Part shown: positions 18,502-26,928 of the stretch, piece after piece
Position numbering within the stretch: position 1 is the stretch's first letter
Layout: each line of letters starts with the position of its first letter
Assembly: GCA_025359065.1 (NCBI GenBank)
Contig: JANYHM010000013.1
Coordinates: forward strand, 1 to 64,000
Reading direction: 5' to 3'
DNA length: 64,000 nt
DNA from: Synechococcales cyanobacterium GL140_1_metabinner_5_sub
Lineage (GTDB): Bacteria; Cyanobacteriota; Cyanobacteriia; Cyanobacteriales; Chamaesiphonaceae
Notes under the pieces: model-generated
Told to the model about the DNA's origin: nothing
The model's database searches: none
What the model saw: the letters and a program-made list of their open reading frames with translations, nothing else
Made by a program: the position numbers and the translations under genes

Positions 18502-19182
18502 GTGTTTTCTCCGAAGTAAAGAAGTGTTCGTTTTTTAGGGAGCATCTGTCCTTATTTCACCTGAGATGGTGGGATGCCATAAAGATGAAGTCAAAACAAA
18601 TAGCTGTTAACAAGAATGCGCCCATGCCGCATCAGGAGTTCGATCTGACTAACACCACTCAGTAGTTCACCTTTGATAAAAGCGATTAATTAAGTTAGCG
18701 ATGTGTGTCTATCTCACTGAAAACAGCCTACTCTGAATTTTCATTGATTGCAACTATGTAACACTTTATACTTCAGTAGTTCAAGCTGCTTACCTGCAAC
18801 GCTTTCGACGATTGTGATTTAACAACTATTGTCAATCATCACCTCACCTAATTCCTCACTAAAAATTTAGTAAGAAAAAGCAAGTTTTAAGTTGAACTGC
18901 TGATGATAATCATAGATTGCAAGTAATTTGCATCCAAAATCTTGCTATTTTTTAGCGTAAAAACCCTAAATACAGTCTGAACTCATATACTTTATCTAGA
19001 ATGTAATAATCACTAAACATCACAACATCACTAGCAACATCATCAATAACGTGATTTTTGCCATCTGTTTTTGAGCTGTTTAGCTAGCCTCAAGCTGATG
19101 GAAAGGATCAAAAGAATAGAATATGCACTCGATCGCCCCAACGCGAGATAATGAGAGCTTCTAGATTTTTCTTGTTCCCCAC
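18502..19182. other. 681-bp divergent intergenic region between the small secreted protein and ilvA
   Basis: This AT-rich region holds the promoters of two divergent genes. I see no supported ORF, no tRNA and no repeat array. Its left part (18502-18600) should carry the promoter and leader of the secreted-protein gene, with the GGAG site close to its start. The right part leads to ilvA. The short frames here are not supported as genes. Confidence 0.45.
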
Positions 19183-20691
19183 ATGATCGACTATCTCGCC
19201 GAAATACTGACTGCTCGGGTTTATGACGTAGCCCAAGAAAGCCCCCTAGAATTGGCCACAAACCTTTCAAAACGGCTAAATAACCGCGTATTGCTGAAAC
19301 GCGAAGATCTACAGTCGGTGTTTTCGTTCAAATTGCGGGGAGCCTATAATAAAATGGCTAAACTGTCCCCAGAGCTATTGGCCAAAGGAGTTGTAACAGC
19401 TTCCGCCGGAAATCATGCCCAGGGCGTGGCCTTAGGGGCAAAACGCTTAGGTACCAAAGCCGTAATTGTGATGCCCACCACCACTCCCCAGGTAAAAATT
19501 GCTGCTGTGCGGGCACGAGATGGCGAGGTGGTTCTATACGGCAATAGTTATGATGATGCCTACAACCGGGCGCGGGAAATCGAGATAGAACAGGGCTTGA
19601 CCTTCATTCATCCCTTTGATGACCCGGACGTAATTGCTGGCCAAGGAACGATCGGGATGGAGATTTTGCGCCAATATCAGCAGCCCATCCACGCTATTTT
19701 TGTGGCGATCGGCGGCGGGGGCTTAATTGCTGGCGTTGCAGCCTATGTGAAACGTCTGTATCCCAATATCAAAATTATTGGCGTAGAGCCAGTAGATGCC
19801 GATGCTATGCGTCAATCCTTAGCGGCTGGCCAGCGGGTTAAGCTATCTCAGGTTGGCTTATTTGCTGATGGAGTAGCGGTTAAAGAAGTGGGGGTAGAGA
19901 CTTTTCGGCTCTGTCAGGAATATGTCGATGAAGTATTACTGGTCAACACCGATGATATTTGTGCGGCCATTAAAGACGTGTTTGAAGACACTCGATCGAT
20001 CTTAGAACCAGCCGGAGCCTTGGCAATTGCTGGAGCTAAAGCTTATGTGGAAAGAGAGGGCATTACGGGAGAAACCCTGGTGGCGATCGCCTGTGGAGCC
20101 AATATGAACTTCAATCGTCTGCGGTTTGTGGCCGAACGCGCCGAAGTCGGTGAGCAGCGGGAGGCCATCCTGGCCGTAACTATTCCAGAAGAGCGAGGCA
20201 GTTTCCGGAGATTTTGTACTTTACTGGGCAGCCATAATCTCACCGAGTTTAATTACCGCATGTCCAATGCTAGTGCCGCACATATTTTTGTGGGAGTACA
20301 GGTGCAAGGTAGGCAAGATACCAAAGATATTATTGCCAAACTCACCGCAGCAGGTTTTGAAACGATCGATCTAACAGCCGATGAAATGGCCAAGATGCAC
20401 CTGCGGCACATAGTGGGTGGTCGATCGCCAGTGGCGCAGGCTGAATTGTTATATCGCTTTGAATTTGCTGAACGCCCGGGTGAAATGACCCGCTTCTTAA
20501 ATAGTCTGCATCCCAACTGGAATATTAGTCTATTTCACTACCGTAACCACGGAGCTGACTATGGCAGAATTTTGATTGGTGTAGAAGTACCGCTGACCGA
20601 TCGCCCAGAGTGGCAAGAGTTTTTAGATCGATCGGATTATGTCTACTGGGATGAAACCAATAATCCTGGCTATCGGTTGTTTCTCAGCTAA
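19183..20691 (+). CDS. ilvA: Threonine ammonia-lyase, biosynthetic
   Basis: This 502-residue PLP enzyme deaminates L-threonine to 2-oxobutyrate, the first step of isoleucine synthesis. The PLP lysine is K50 in VFSFKLRGAYN. The phosphate-binding glycine loop is seen in AIGGGGLIAGVA, and SAGNHAQGVA is the Asn/His substrate loop. The C-terminal third (about 330-500) contains two ACT-like regulatory domains (EERGSFRRFCTLLG; ERPGEMTRFLNSLHPNWNIS), the form inhibited by isoleucine. Length matches the bacterial IlvA of about 510 residues. cimA (33984-35606), a second route to 2-oxobutyrate, is also in this window. Confidence 0.95.
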   Translation: MIDYLAEILTARVYDVAQESPLELATNLSKRLNNRVLLKREDLQSVFSFKLRGAYNKMAKLSPELLAKGVVTASAGNHAQGVALGAKRLGTKAVIVMPTTTPQVKIAAVRARDGEVVLYGNSYDDAYNRAREIEIEQGLTFIHPFDDPDVIAGQGTIGMEILRQYQQPIHAIFVAIGGGGLIAGVAAYVKRLYPNIKIIGVEPVDADAMRQSLAAGQRVKLSQVGLFADGVAVKEVGVETFRLCQEYVDEVLLVNTDDICAAIKDVFEDTRSILEPAGALAIAGAKAYVEREGITGETLVAIACGANMNFNRLRFVAERAEVGEQREAILAVTIPEERGSFRRFCTLLGSHNLTEFNYRMSNASAAHIFVGVQVQGRQDTKDIIAKLTAAGFETIDLTADEMAKMHLRHIVGGRSPVAQAELLYRFEFAERPGEMTRFLNSLHPNWNISLFHYRNHGADYGRILIGVEVPLTDRPEWQEFLDRSDYVYWDETNNPGYRLFLS

Positions 20692-20741
20692 TTGACATAT
20701 TTAATTGCCGCTAAAAACATGTTAGTGAAACTCTTGCTATA

Positions 20742-21407
20742 ATGTGGCTGATTCTGTTGTGGTGTGCCGTTGTGCAGTCATTTTCTCCCTCTCAAGAATT
20801 TTATCCTAGCAAACCAGATCGCTATGAAGAAATTTTGGCAGTAGCCAATGAGCTATTTTTATCTCAAGGCTACGATGCTACTTCGATCGACGATATCCGT
20901 AAAGCCTGTGGCTTCCGATCTAAGGCCAGCATTTACTCCTACTTTAAAAGCAAAGAAGATGTGGCCGAAGCCATGGTGCAAAAAACTGCCAACGCGCTGA
21001 AAGATTATATTTATCAAGAAATTCAGTTGCTGAAAACAACTGAACCTTTAGAACAGTTTGGTATTATCGGACGTGCCTACATTCGCTGGGCGCTGGAGCA
21101 TCCCCAACAATATTGCTTCCGGTTTCTGCGATCGCAGCAAAAGCGCTTATTAACTGGTTTTTATGATTGTAAAGAAGATGTATTAGCACCCCTCTACGCC
21201 CAGATAGTGGCGTTGATTGGTAATTTGCGCGGTGTTTATCCTGTCAGAAATCTACCCAACGAGGCTCTATTTACAATTGTGTTGGGTTTAGTCGGACGAG
21301 CAATTATTGATCACGATGAATTTGGTGATATTGAAATGACCGAAAAAATCGACCATATCCTCAATATGTCGATCGCTGTTTTGATGGAAAGCCCGCCCAG
21401 CAAATAG
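20742..21407 (+). CDS. TetR family transcriptional regulator
   Basis: The N-terminal HTH reads RYEEILAVANELFLSQGYDA, then TSIDDIRKACGFRSKASIYS and YFKSKEDVAEAM, which is the TetR signature. The C-terminal ligand-binding half (about 80-220) is not diagnostic. The start is uncertain. The ATG at 20742 overlaps a TATAAT sequence (20738-20743) that looks like a -10 box. If this is the promoter, translation probably begins at the in-frame GTG 20772, just before QSFSPSQ. The gene is 50 bp downstream of ilvA and convergent with the TPR gene (4 bp apart). Confidence 0.85.
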   Translation: MWLILLWCAVVQSFSPSQEFYPSKPDRYEEILAVANELFLSQGYDATSIDDIRKACGFRSKASIYSYFKSKEDVAEAMVQKTANALKDYIYQEIQLLKTTEPLEQFGIIGRAYIRWALEHPQQYCFRFLRSQQKRLLTGFYDCKEDVLAPLYAQIVALIGNLRGVYPVRNLPNEALFTIVLGLVGRAIIDHDEFGDIEMTEKIDHILNMSIAVLMESPPSK

Positions 21408-21410
21408 CCT

Positions 21411-22466
21411 TTACCAGCGCTTGGAAATATTTTGCAATTTAGTCAAGGCATTTTGGTAGTTGGCCAAATCTTGCCGTTCTAGGTAGAGATTCGCGGCCAT
21501 TTGGTAATCGGCACGGGCACCAGCAAGATCTTCAGATCTGAGACGAATTTGAGCGCGTTCTAAATAGGCTGCCGGATGCTTGGCATCGATCGACAAAACC
21601 CGTTCCAAAGTCGTCGCGGCCAAATTATGTTCGCCTCTGGCTGCATAAGCTTGTGCCAAGCTCACTAGAAGCTGCAAATCTTGAGGATTAATAGTTAGAG
21701 CTTGTACAAAGTCATCGATCGCTCCTTGCCAATCACCCATCTGCTGGCGCATCTTGCCCCGATATAGATAAGCATTGCAGCCCGGATCTAAACGAATCGC
21801 CGTATTATAGTCTGCCAAAGCTCCAGCCAAGTTATCGCGCAGCTTATAAATCAGCCCTCGGCAACAGTAAGCCCGAGCATCTTGAGGATTGGAGCGCACG
21901 GCGCTGTCGGCATCTTGATTAGCTCCCCACAAATCGCCAGCTTCAGCCTTGGCAATAATCGCGGCATAGCTGAAATCAGAATTGACCACTGCTCCTGGTG
22001 GTGGCGGCACTAGTTCTTCGGCTTTCTGTAAACAAATCCGACTATTGGTGGTGTCTTGCTGCTTCAGATACAAACTGGCTGCCAACTTATAGGCTTGAAT
22101 AGCGTCGGGTCGCTGACCTGATTTTTGGCAAATTACCCCCTTGAGCTGATAGCTGGGGGCATGGTCACGACCAAACAAAATTGCTTTTTCAATATCGGCT
22201 AAAGCACCGCTGAAGTTTTTTAACATCAGCCGTACTAACGCCCTTGCATAGTACGGATCTCGTTGGCGGGGATCTAGATCGATCGACTTGGTGTAGTCGT
22301 CCACTGCCGCCATTAAGTTATTGAGGTCAAAGTAAACTAGGCCGCGTCTGTAATGCACTTCTGCCCAGTTGGGATTAGAGATCAAAGCCATTTCAAAAGC
22401 TGCTAAAGCCCCAGGATAGTCTTGAACTTTAGCTTTTTCCAATCCCTGTTGATAATACTCACTCAT
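21411..22466 (-). CDS. TPR repeat protein
   Basis: This 351-residue protein consists almost entirely of tetratricopeptide repeats, about eight. They are visible as W/Y-G/A-Y pairs such as NWAEVHYRRGLVYFDLNNLM, DPYYARALVRLMLKNFSGAL and PQDARAYCCRGLIYKLRDNL. There is no signal peptide, so it is probably cytoplasmic. The start overlaps the end of the upstream universal stress protein gene by 8 bp, indicating translational coupling. It is likely a scaffold for protein contacts; the partner is not known. Confidence 0.82.
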   Translation of the reverse strand: MSEYYQQGLEKAKVQDYPGALAAFEMALISNPNWAEVHYRRGLVYFDLNNLMAAVDDYTKSIDLDPRQRDPYYARALVRLMLKNFSGALADIEKAILFGRDHAPSYQLKGVICQKSGQRPDAIQAYKLAASLYLKQQDTTNSRICLQKAEELVPPPPGAVVNSDFSYAAIIAKAEAGDLWGANQDADSAVRSNPQDARAYCCRGLIYKLRDNLAGALADYNTAIRLDPGCNAYLYRGKMRQQMGDWQGAIDDFVQALTINPQDLQLLVSLAQAYAARGEHNLAATTLERVLSIDAKHPAAYLERAQIRLRSEDLAGARADYQMAANLYLERQDLANYQNALTKLQNISKRW

Positions 22467-22989
22467 AGGCGCTGACTGGTTCTGGATTGATTACTTTAGC
22501 TGGCAGCGGTGCCTGCACCGCCAAGACTGAGCAAGGGGCATGGTGCAGCACATAGTTGCTACTACTACCTAAAAATAACTCACTAATGCCAGATTTGCGA
22601 TTACGACCCATCAAAATTAGGTTGGCTCCCCAGGTTTGGGCAACTTTGCAGATGCTCTGACCAGGATCTCCCATAGTTTGCTCAAATTCCACCTCAATAC
22701 CGCGTTCTGCGACCATCCGCACATGTCCTTGGAGCTGTGCCATGCCATGTTCTTCATAGGCGTGCCACTCTACTGCATACTGACGCATGGCCTGCTCATT
22801 TAAAATCGGAAAAAAGCTTTCAATGCCAATGCCACTGGGCTGCATTCCCAAACGCTCATTTTCTAGCGGTGAAAGGACATGGAGCAGCATTAATTTTGCT
22901 CCCAGGCGCTCGGCCATCAGCATTGCTTCATCCAAGATTTTTGTGGCCAATACACTGTCGTCTAAAGCTACCAAGATTTTGTTAAACAT
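22459..22989 (-). CDS. Universal stress protein, UspA family
   Basis: This 176-residue protein begins MFNKILVALDDSVLATKILD, the UspA opening with the DDS motif. Towards the C-terminus it has LILMGRNRKSGISELFLGSS, then SNYVLHHAPCSVLAV, which is the ATP-binding form of the family (G-2x-G-9x-G-S/T-like). It carries an insertion of about 25 residues after the first strand-helix pair, common in cyanobacterial members. The gene is coupled to the downstream TPR gene. It is divergent from the SDR gene, with about 150 bp between starts. Confidence 0.9.
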   Translation of the reverse strand: MFNKILVALDDSVLATKILDEAMLMAERLGAKLMLLHVLSPLENERLGMQPSGIGIESFFPILNEQAMRQYAVEWHAYEEHGMAQLQGHVRMVAERGIEVEFEQTMGDPGQSICKVAQTWGANLILMGRNRKSGISELFLGSSSNYVLHHAPCSVLAVQAPLPAKVINPEPVSAYE

Positions 22990-23137
22990 AACTGGCTCCC
23001 TTTTATCGAGTCTGCTTATTAAATTTATCAGCCGTCAAGACTTTTTAATCTCTCTTACAATTTATTGTCGGGCAATCTCTTCAGCTCGATCGAACAACTT
23101 CACGAAAATACACTGTTTCATAAAATATACGGTATCT

Positions 23138-23866
23138 ATGACAATTGCGTTAGTCATTGGAGCAAGTCGGGGCATTGGTTTAGAGTTCGTGCGGCAATTG
23201 TTGGCAGATCAACAAGTTACTAAGCTCTATGCTACATATCGTCAAGTTAATAGTCCCCTGCTGCAAATTCAGGATCTCCGTCTGCAATGTCTGCAAGTAG
23301 ATGTAACGATCGAAGATCAAATCGCCGCTGCCGCCAAGATCATGCAGGAATCGGGTCGCTTACATTTGGTGGTGAACTGCGTAGGTATTTTACATACTGA
23401 GCAACTGCAACCAGAAAAAAGCCTGCGCCATATTGATAGCGATCGGCTACTGCAATATTTCCAAACCAATAGCATTAGCGCGGTGCTGTGGGCTAAGCAT
23501 TTAGCACCTTTATTTAAACATCCCGAAAAATCAATTTTTGCCAGCATTTCGGCTAAAGTTGGCAGCATTGGTGACAACCAACTAGGTGGCTGGTATGGCT
23601 ACCGGGCTTCTAAAGCGGCACTGAATATGTTGATGCGCAATGTGTCGATCGAATATCGCCGCACTTGCCCTAACTCGATCGTGGTTCTACTTCACCCTGG
23701 TACTACTGATACCGATCTCTCTCAGCCTTTTCAGGCTAATGTGCCTGAGGGTAAGCTGTTTACTGTCGATCGCACGGTGTCCCAACTACTCACTGTCATC
23801 AATCGACTAGAAAGTCCTGATAGCGGCACCTTTTTTAACTGGGATGGCACAAAGCTACCCTGGTGA
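23138..23866 (+). CDS. Short-chain dehydrogenase/reductase
   Basis: This 242-residue protein, from the ATG at 23138, opens with MTIALVIGASRGIGLEFVRQ, the classical SDR NAD(P)-binding motif. The catalytic YxxxK is YRASKAALNM, and the earlier Ser region reads FASISAKVGSIG. The open frame extends left to 22787, but those residues overlap the divergent usp gene and look non-coding. It resembles CsgA/C-factor-like SDRs. The substrate cannot be assigned. Confidence 0.87.
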   Translation: MTIALVIGASRGIGLEFVRQLLADQQVTKLYATYRQVNSPLLQIQDLRLQCLQVDVTIEDQIAAAAKIMQESGRLHLVVNCVGILHTEQLQPEKSLRHIDSDRLLQYFQTNSISAVLWAKHLAPLFKHPEKSIFASISAKVGSIGDNQLGGWYGYRASKAALNMLMRNVSIEYRRTCPNSIVVLLHPGTTDTDLSQPFQANVPEGKLFTVDRTVSQLLTVINRLESPDSGTFFNWDGTKLPW

Positions 23867-23955
23867 TGTGTCCAGAATAAGACCATGCTAGGATCTTGCT
23901 GCATATGCCTAATCCATGTATCAAATGGTGGCCAGAAGTTTGTTTCTAGAGTTCC

Positions 23956-25143
23956 ATGCCTAAAAAAGTACTATTTCTCAGCAACGGCCACGGCGAAGAT
24001 GTCAACGGCAGTATGGTAGCGCAGGCACTGCATTTGCAAGATCCCACCGTCCAAATTGGGGCGATGCCGATCGTAGGAGCAGGCAATGCCTATCGAAATT
24101 TAGATATTCCAATTATTGGGCCGACTAAGTCTGAAATGCCCTCTGGGGGATTTTCTTATATGGATAAGCGATTGCTGGCAGCAGATATTTTTGATGGTTT
24201 GGTTGGTCGGCTGTGGCAGCAAATTTCAGCAGTGCGTCAATATTGCCAAGATGCCGACCTGATTTTTGTGACTGGTGACCAAGTGGTGTTGGGTATTGCA
24301 GCCCTCACTAAATGTCCTTACTTGGCTTTATTGAGTTCTTGTTCTGCCCATTATGAAGGTCGGCTGCGCATTGCCCCCATTAAAGATTCATTAATTGCCT
24401 CTGATCGCTGTAAACAGATATTTACTCGGGATCTTTTTACTGCCCAAGTGTTTTGCAAACGCGGTTTTAAGCGATCGAACTTTTGGGGTAATCCCTTTAT
24501 GGATGCCTTGATTCGCTCTGATCGCGATTTACAGCTCAATTCCCAATATCCGATGGTGGCGATGTTGCCCGGTAGTCGGCTGCCAGAAGCTGCGAATAAT
24601 TTGGTGATTTTGTTGCGGTTGGCGATCGAACTCTCTCGCCTGCGGGTGCAGCCGCAGATGTGGCTGGCTCTGACTCCTAACTTTGTCGCTAGAGATTCCA
24701 ATTCGTTACAAGCAGTGGCCAAAGCAGAAGGCTGGGAATGTGAAGAAAATCAGCTTTACTACCCGCCTCTGAAACTGGCAGTGGGTTTTGCTACTGATGC
24801 TTTTGCCGATATTTTAGAGCAATGTGACTTAGTGTGTGGAATGGCTGGGACAGCGATCGAACAGGCTGTTGGTCTGGGTAAGCCGATTGTGCAGTTACCA
24901 GGTGAAGGGCCACAGTTTACCTACAGTTTTGCTGAGGCACAGATGCGCTTATTGGGAGACTCGATCGAAACTATTGGTACCAAGCCCGCTAATGCTGAAA
25001 GTATTCACACAGCAGCAGAGGTGATCGATCAAACATTATCTGACCCGGTGCGGTTGAGATACTGCTCTATGCATGGTCAAGAACGTGTCGGCGGCAAAGG
25101 TGCCGCAGCTAAGATGGCACAAGAAATTTTACGTTTGATCTGA
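23956..25143 (+). CDS. Lipid-A-disaccharide synthase-related glycosyltransferase (cyanobacterial LpxB-like)
   Basis: This 395-residue protein starts KKVLFLSNGHGEDVNGSMVA, the hallmark of the LpxB-related family found across cyanobacteria. MVAMLPGSRLPEAANN and VCGMAGTAIEQAVGLGKPIV, then QLPGEGPQFT, are donor-site motifs of the GT-B fold. Genuine LpxB makes the lipid A disaccharide. This family's acceptor is not established, and many cyanobacteria keep it although they make unusual LPS. Start and length fit the family. Confidence 0.82.
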   Translation: MPKKVLFLSNGHGEDVNGSMVAQALHLQDPTVQIGAMPIVGAGNAYRNLDIPIIGPTKSEMPSGGFSYMDKRLLAADIFDGLVGRLWQQISAVRQYCQDADLIFVTGDQVVLGIAALTKCPYLALLSSCSAHYEGRLRIAPIKDSLIASDRCKQIFTRDLFTAQVFCKRGFKRSNFWGNPFMDALIRSDRDLQLNSQYPMVAMLPGSRLPEAANNLVILLRLAIELSRLRVQPQMWLALTPNFVARDSNSLQAVAKAEGWECEENQLYYPPLKLAVGFATDAFADILEQCDLVCGMAGTAIEQAVGLGKPIVQLPGEGPQFTYSFAEAQMRLLGDSIETIGTKPANAESIHTAAEVIDQTLSDPVRLRYCSMHGQERVGGKGAAAKMAQEILRLI

Positions 25144-25241
25144 AGTTTGTTAAAGCTGGGATTTTTGACCACTCTGAGTAGATTTATTTTCCCTGGAATT
25201 AAATCAACGTTATCCTGGTTAGTGAAATACCAAAATATCCT

Positions 25242-25517
25242 ATGGCTAATAAATCTTCTTTAGACCCAGAACTCTATCGTCGTCTCTTGGCTGAAGCAAA
25301 ATCGCCCTATCGAAGTCTCCGTCGTTTTTTCTATTTAGCCTTTGCTGGTTCTGGATTTATCGGTGGGGTGGTGTTTTTAGCCAGACTGGCTGCTGGCAGA
25401 GAATTAGAAACCACAATTCCTAATCTGGCGCTTCAAGTTGGGGTGGTAGCTTTGATGATTACTTTATATCGGTGGGAAGCAGAGAAGCCGCTGCCAGAGT
25501 CAACCGATAAAAACTGA
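25242..25517 (+). CDS. DUF3493 small membrane protein (LPA3-like)
   Basis: This 91-residue protein has a soluble N-terminus with LDPELYRRLLAEAKSPYRSL, then RRFFYLAFAGSGFIGG. It has two hydrophobic segments (about 30-50 and 60-78). This is the DUF3493 family of cyanobacteria and chloroplasts; the plant member LPA3 takes part in photosystem II assembly. A thylakoid role is plausible by analogy only. It lies 98 bp after the LpxB-like gene and just upstream of tRNA-Pro. Confidence 0.8.
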   Translation: MANKSSLDPELYRRLLAEAKSPYRSLRRFFYLAFAGSGFIGGVVFLARLAAGRELETTIPNLALQVGVVALMITLYRWEAEKPLPESTDKN

Positions 25518-25532
25518 TTGATTTCATTCTGA

Positions 25533-25561
25533 TTGCGATGGTCACGGTTGTTTGCTATTAT
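25533..25561 (+). promoter_or_regulatory. Sigma70-type promoter of tRNA-Pro
   Basis: TTGCGA (25533-25538) and TATTAT (25556-25561) are separated by 17 bp. They lie so that transcription would begin about 25568, seven bases before the mature tRNA. Confidence 0.65.
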
Positions 25562-25574
25562 AAGGAGCCGATGT

Positions 25575-25648
25575 CGGGACGTAGCGCAGCCTGGTAGCGC
25601 ACTACTTTGGGGTAGTAGGGGTCGTGGGTTCGAATCCCGCCGTTCCGA
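25575..25648 (+). tRNA. tRNA-Pro (anticodon GGG)
   Basis: The 74-nt cloverleaf folds fully. The acceptor arms CGGGACG and CGTTCCG pair with one G-U. The D arm is GCGC/GCGC. The anticodon stem CTACT/AGTAG encloses loop TTGGGGT with anticodon GGG. The T arm GTGGG/CCCGC encloses TTCGAAT. CCA is not encoded. Sequence and arms resemble bacterial Pro-GGG tRNAs. Confidence 0.93.
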
Positions 25649-25668
25649 TTGGGCTGAACAGTGATAGT

Positions 25669-25712
25669 AGAAGGGCTTCTAGAGAGTGTTAATCACTTCC
25701 TAGGGGCTTTTC
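25669..25712 (+). terminator. Terminator hairpin after tRNA-Pro
   Basis: The arms AGAAGGGCTTCTAGAGAGTG and CACTTCCTAGGGGCTTTTCT pair over their whole 20 bp, using several G-U pairs, around a TTAAT loop. The position, 20 bp after the tRNA, fits a transcription terminator; the U-rich part is within the right arm. Confidence 0.65.
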
Positions 25713-25869
25713 TATTGTCAATAAGCATTTTTGACAAGTGGCGGATAGGTATTAATTGGGGTTTTCTGAAAACTAGTAGATAGCTATTGCTTTTTAGGTA
25801 TTCACCAGTCCAAAGACCCCCCAAAACTGCGCTAGACTCTAACTAACTCGGTGCCCCCTCTTAAACCCT

Positions 25870-26859
25870 ATGGCTATGCCCATCATTCAGGTCGAAAATC
25901 TCTCCAAGATCTATAAAGTCGCCAACAAAACAGCCGGAATAAAAGGCACCCTTAGTCACTTCTGGCAACGGCAATACAAAAATATTCCCGCCGTCCAAAA
26001 CGTCTCGTTTTCGATCGAACCCGGAGAAATCGTCGGCTTCTTAGGAGCCAACGGAGCCGGAAAAACCACCACCCTCAAAATGCTCACCGGCCTGATCCAC
26101 CCCTCTGGAGGCCACCTGCGCGTCGCCGACTCCATCCCTGCCCACCGCGAACCAGCCTTCCTCAAACAAATCACCCTCATCCTCGGCCAAAAACAACAGC
26201 TCATCTGGGATCTGCCCGCCATGGATTCTCTGCGCATCAACGCCGCCGTCTACGGTATTGATGATACCGAATTTCATCAGCGAGTCGGCGAACTCACCGA
26301 AATGCTCACCCTCAACGGCAAACTCACCCAAGCCGTCCGAAAACTCTCTCTCGGCGAACGCATGAAAGTCGAAATCCTCGCCGCCCTCCTCCATCGCCCC
26401 CAAGTCTTATTTCTCGACGAACCCACACTCGGTCTCGATGTCAACGCCCAAGTCAACGTCCGCAACTTCTTGCGCCAATACAACCAGCGCTACCAGGCCA
26501 CCATCATGCTCACTAGCCATTACATGGCCGACATTACTGCCCTATGCGATCGAGTCTTACTAATACATGGCGGTAGCCTTGTCTACGACGGTATGCTCAA
26601 TGACCTATTAGAACGCTTCGCCCCCTACCGAGAAGTCAAACTAGAACTCTCCACCAGCCTCACCGCCAAACAGCTAGCCATCTATGGCGAAATTGTTGAT
26701 CTAACCGAGTATCAAGTGCGCCTGTCGATCGATCGTCGGCACCTTACTAGCACCGTCGCCAAAATCCTATCAGAATTGCCCGTCACCGATCTGGCCATCA
26801 CCGATCCACCAGTAGAAGAAGTTATCGGCAAAGTCTTCGATCAAGGAACCGTAAACTAG
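25870..26859 (+). CDS. ABC transporter ATP-binding protein (ABC-2 exporter type), no permease adjacent
   Basis: This 329-residue ATPase has Walker A GANGAGKTTT (about 58), a signature-like KLSLGERMKVEI, Walker B VLFLDEPTLGLD and the H-loop SHYM. The 15-residue insert before the core (KNIPAVQNVSFSI) and the C-terminal extension place it with COG4586-like daunorubicin-type exporter ATPases. Such proteins need ABC-2 membrane subunits, and none is next to it. Third codon positions are strikingly rich in C compared with the neighbours. ATG codons at 25870 and 25876 are both possible starts. Confidence 0.9.
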   Translation: MAMPIIQVENLSKIYKVANKTAGIKGTLSHFWQRQYKNIPAVQNVSFSIEPGEIVGFLGANGAGKTTTLKMLTGLIHPSGGHLRVADSIPAHREPAFLKQITLILGQKQQLIWDLPAMDSLRINAAVYGIDDTEFHQRVGELTEMLTLNGKLTQAVRKLSLGERMKVEILAALLHRPQVLFLDEPTLGLDVNAQVNVRNFLRQYNQRYQATIMLTSHYMADITALCDRVLLIHGGSLVYDGMLNDLLERFAPYREVKLELSTSLTAKQLAIYGEIVDLTEYQVRLSIDRRHLTSTVAKILSELPVTDLAITDPPVEEVIGKVFDQGTVN

Positions 26860-26928
26860 ATAATAAATATGAGTACCTTATCTAATCAATTGTATGAGTA
26901 ATGCTGAACGCGTTTAGACAATTGGCTG

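Noticed and set aside
19043-19270. 75-residue minus-strand frame overlapping the ilvA start
   Set aside because: It overlaps the start of ilvA, which is certain, and has no family motif.
22787-23137. N-terminal extension of the SDR at 23138
   Set aside because: The extra 117 residues overlap the divergent usp gene and carry no SDR features; the Rossmann motif starts right after ATG 23138.
25956-26483. Three overlapping minus-strand frames opposite the ABC ATPase
   Set aside because: They are shadows of a C-rich gene. No start signal or domain was seen.
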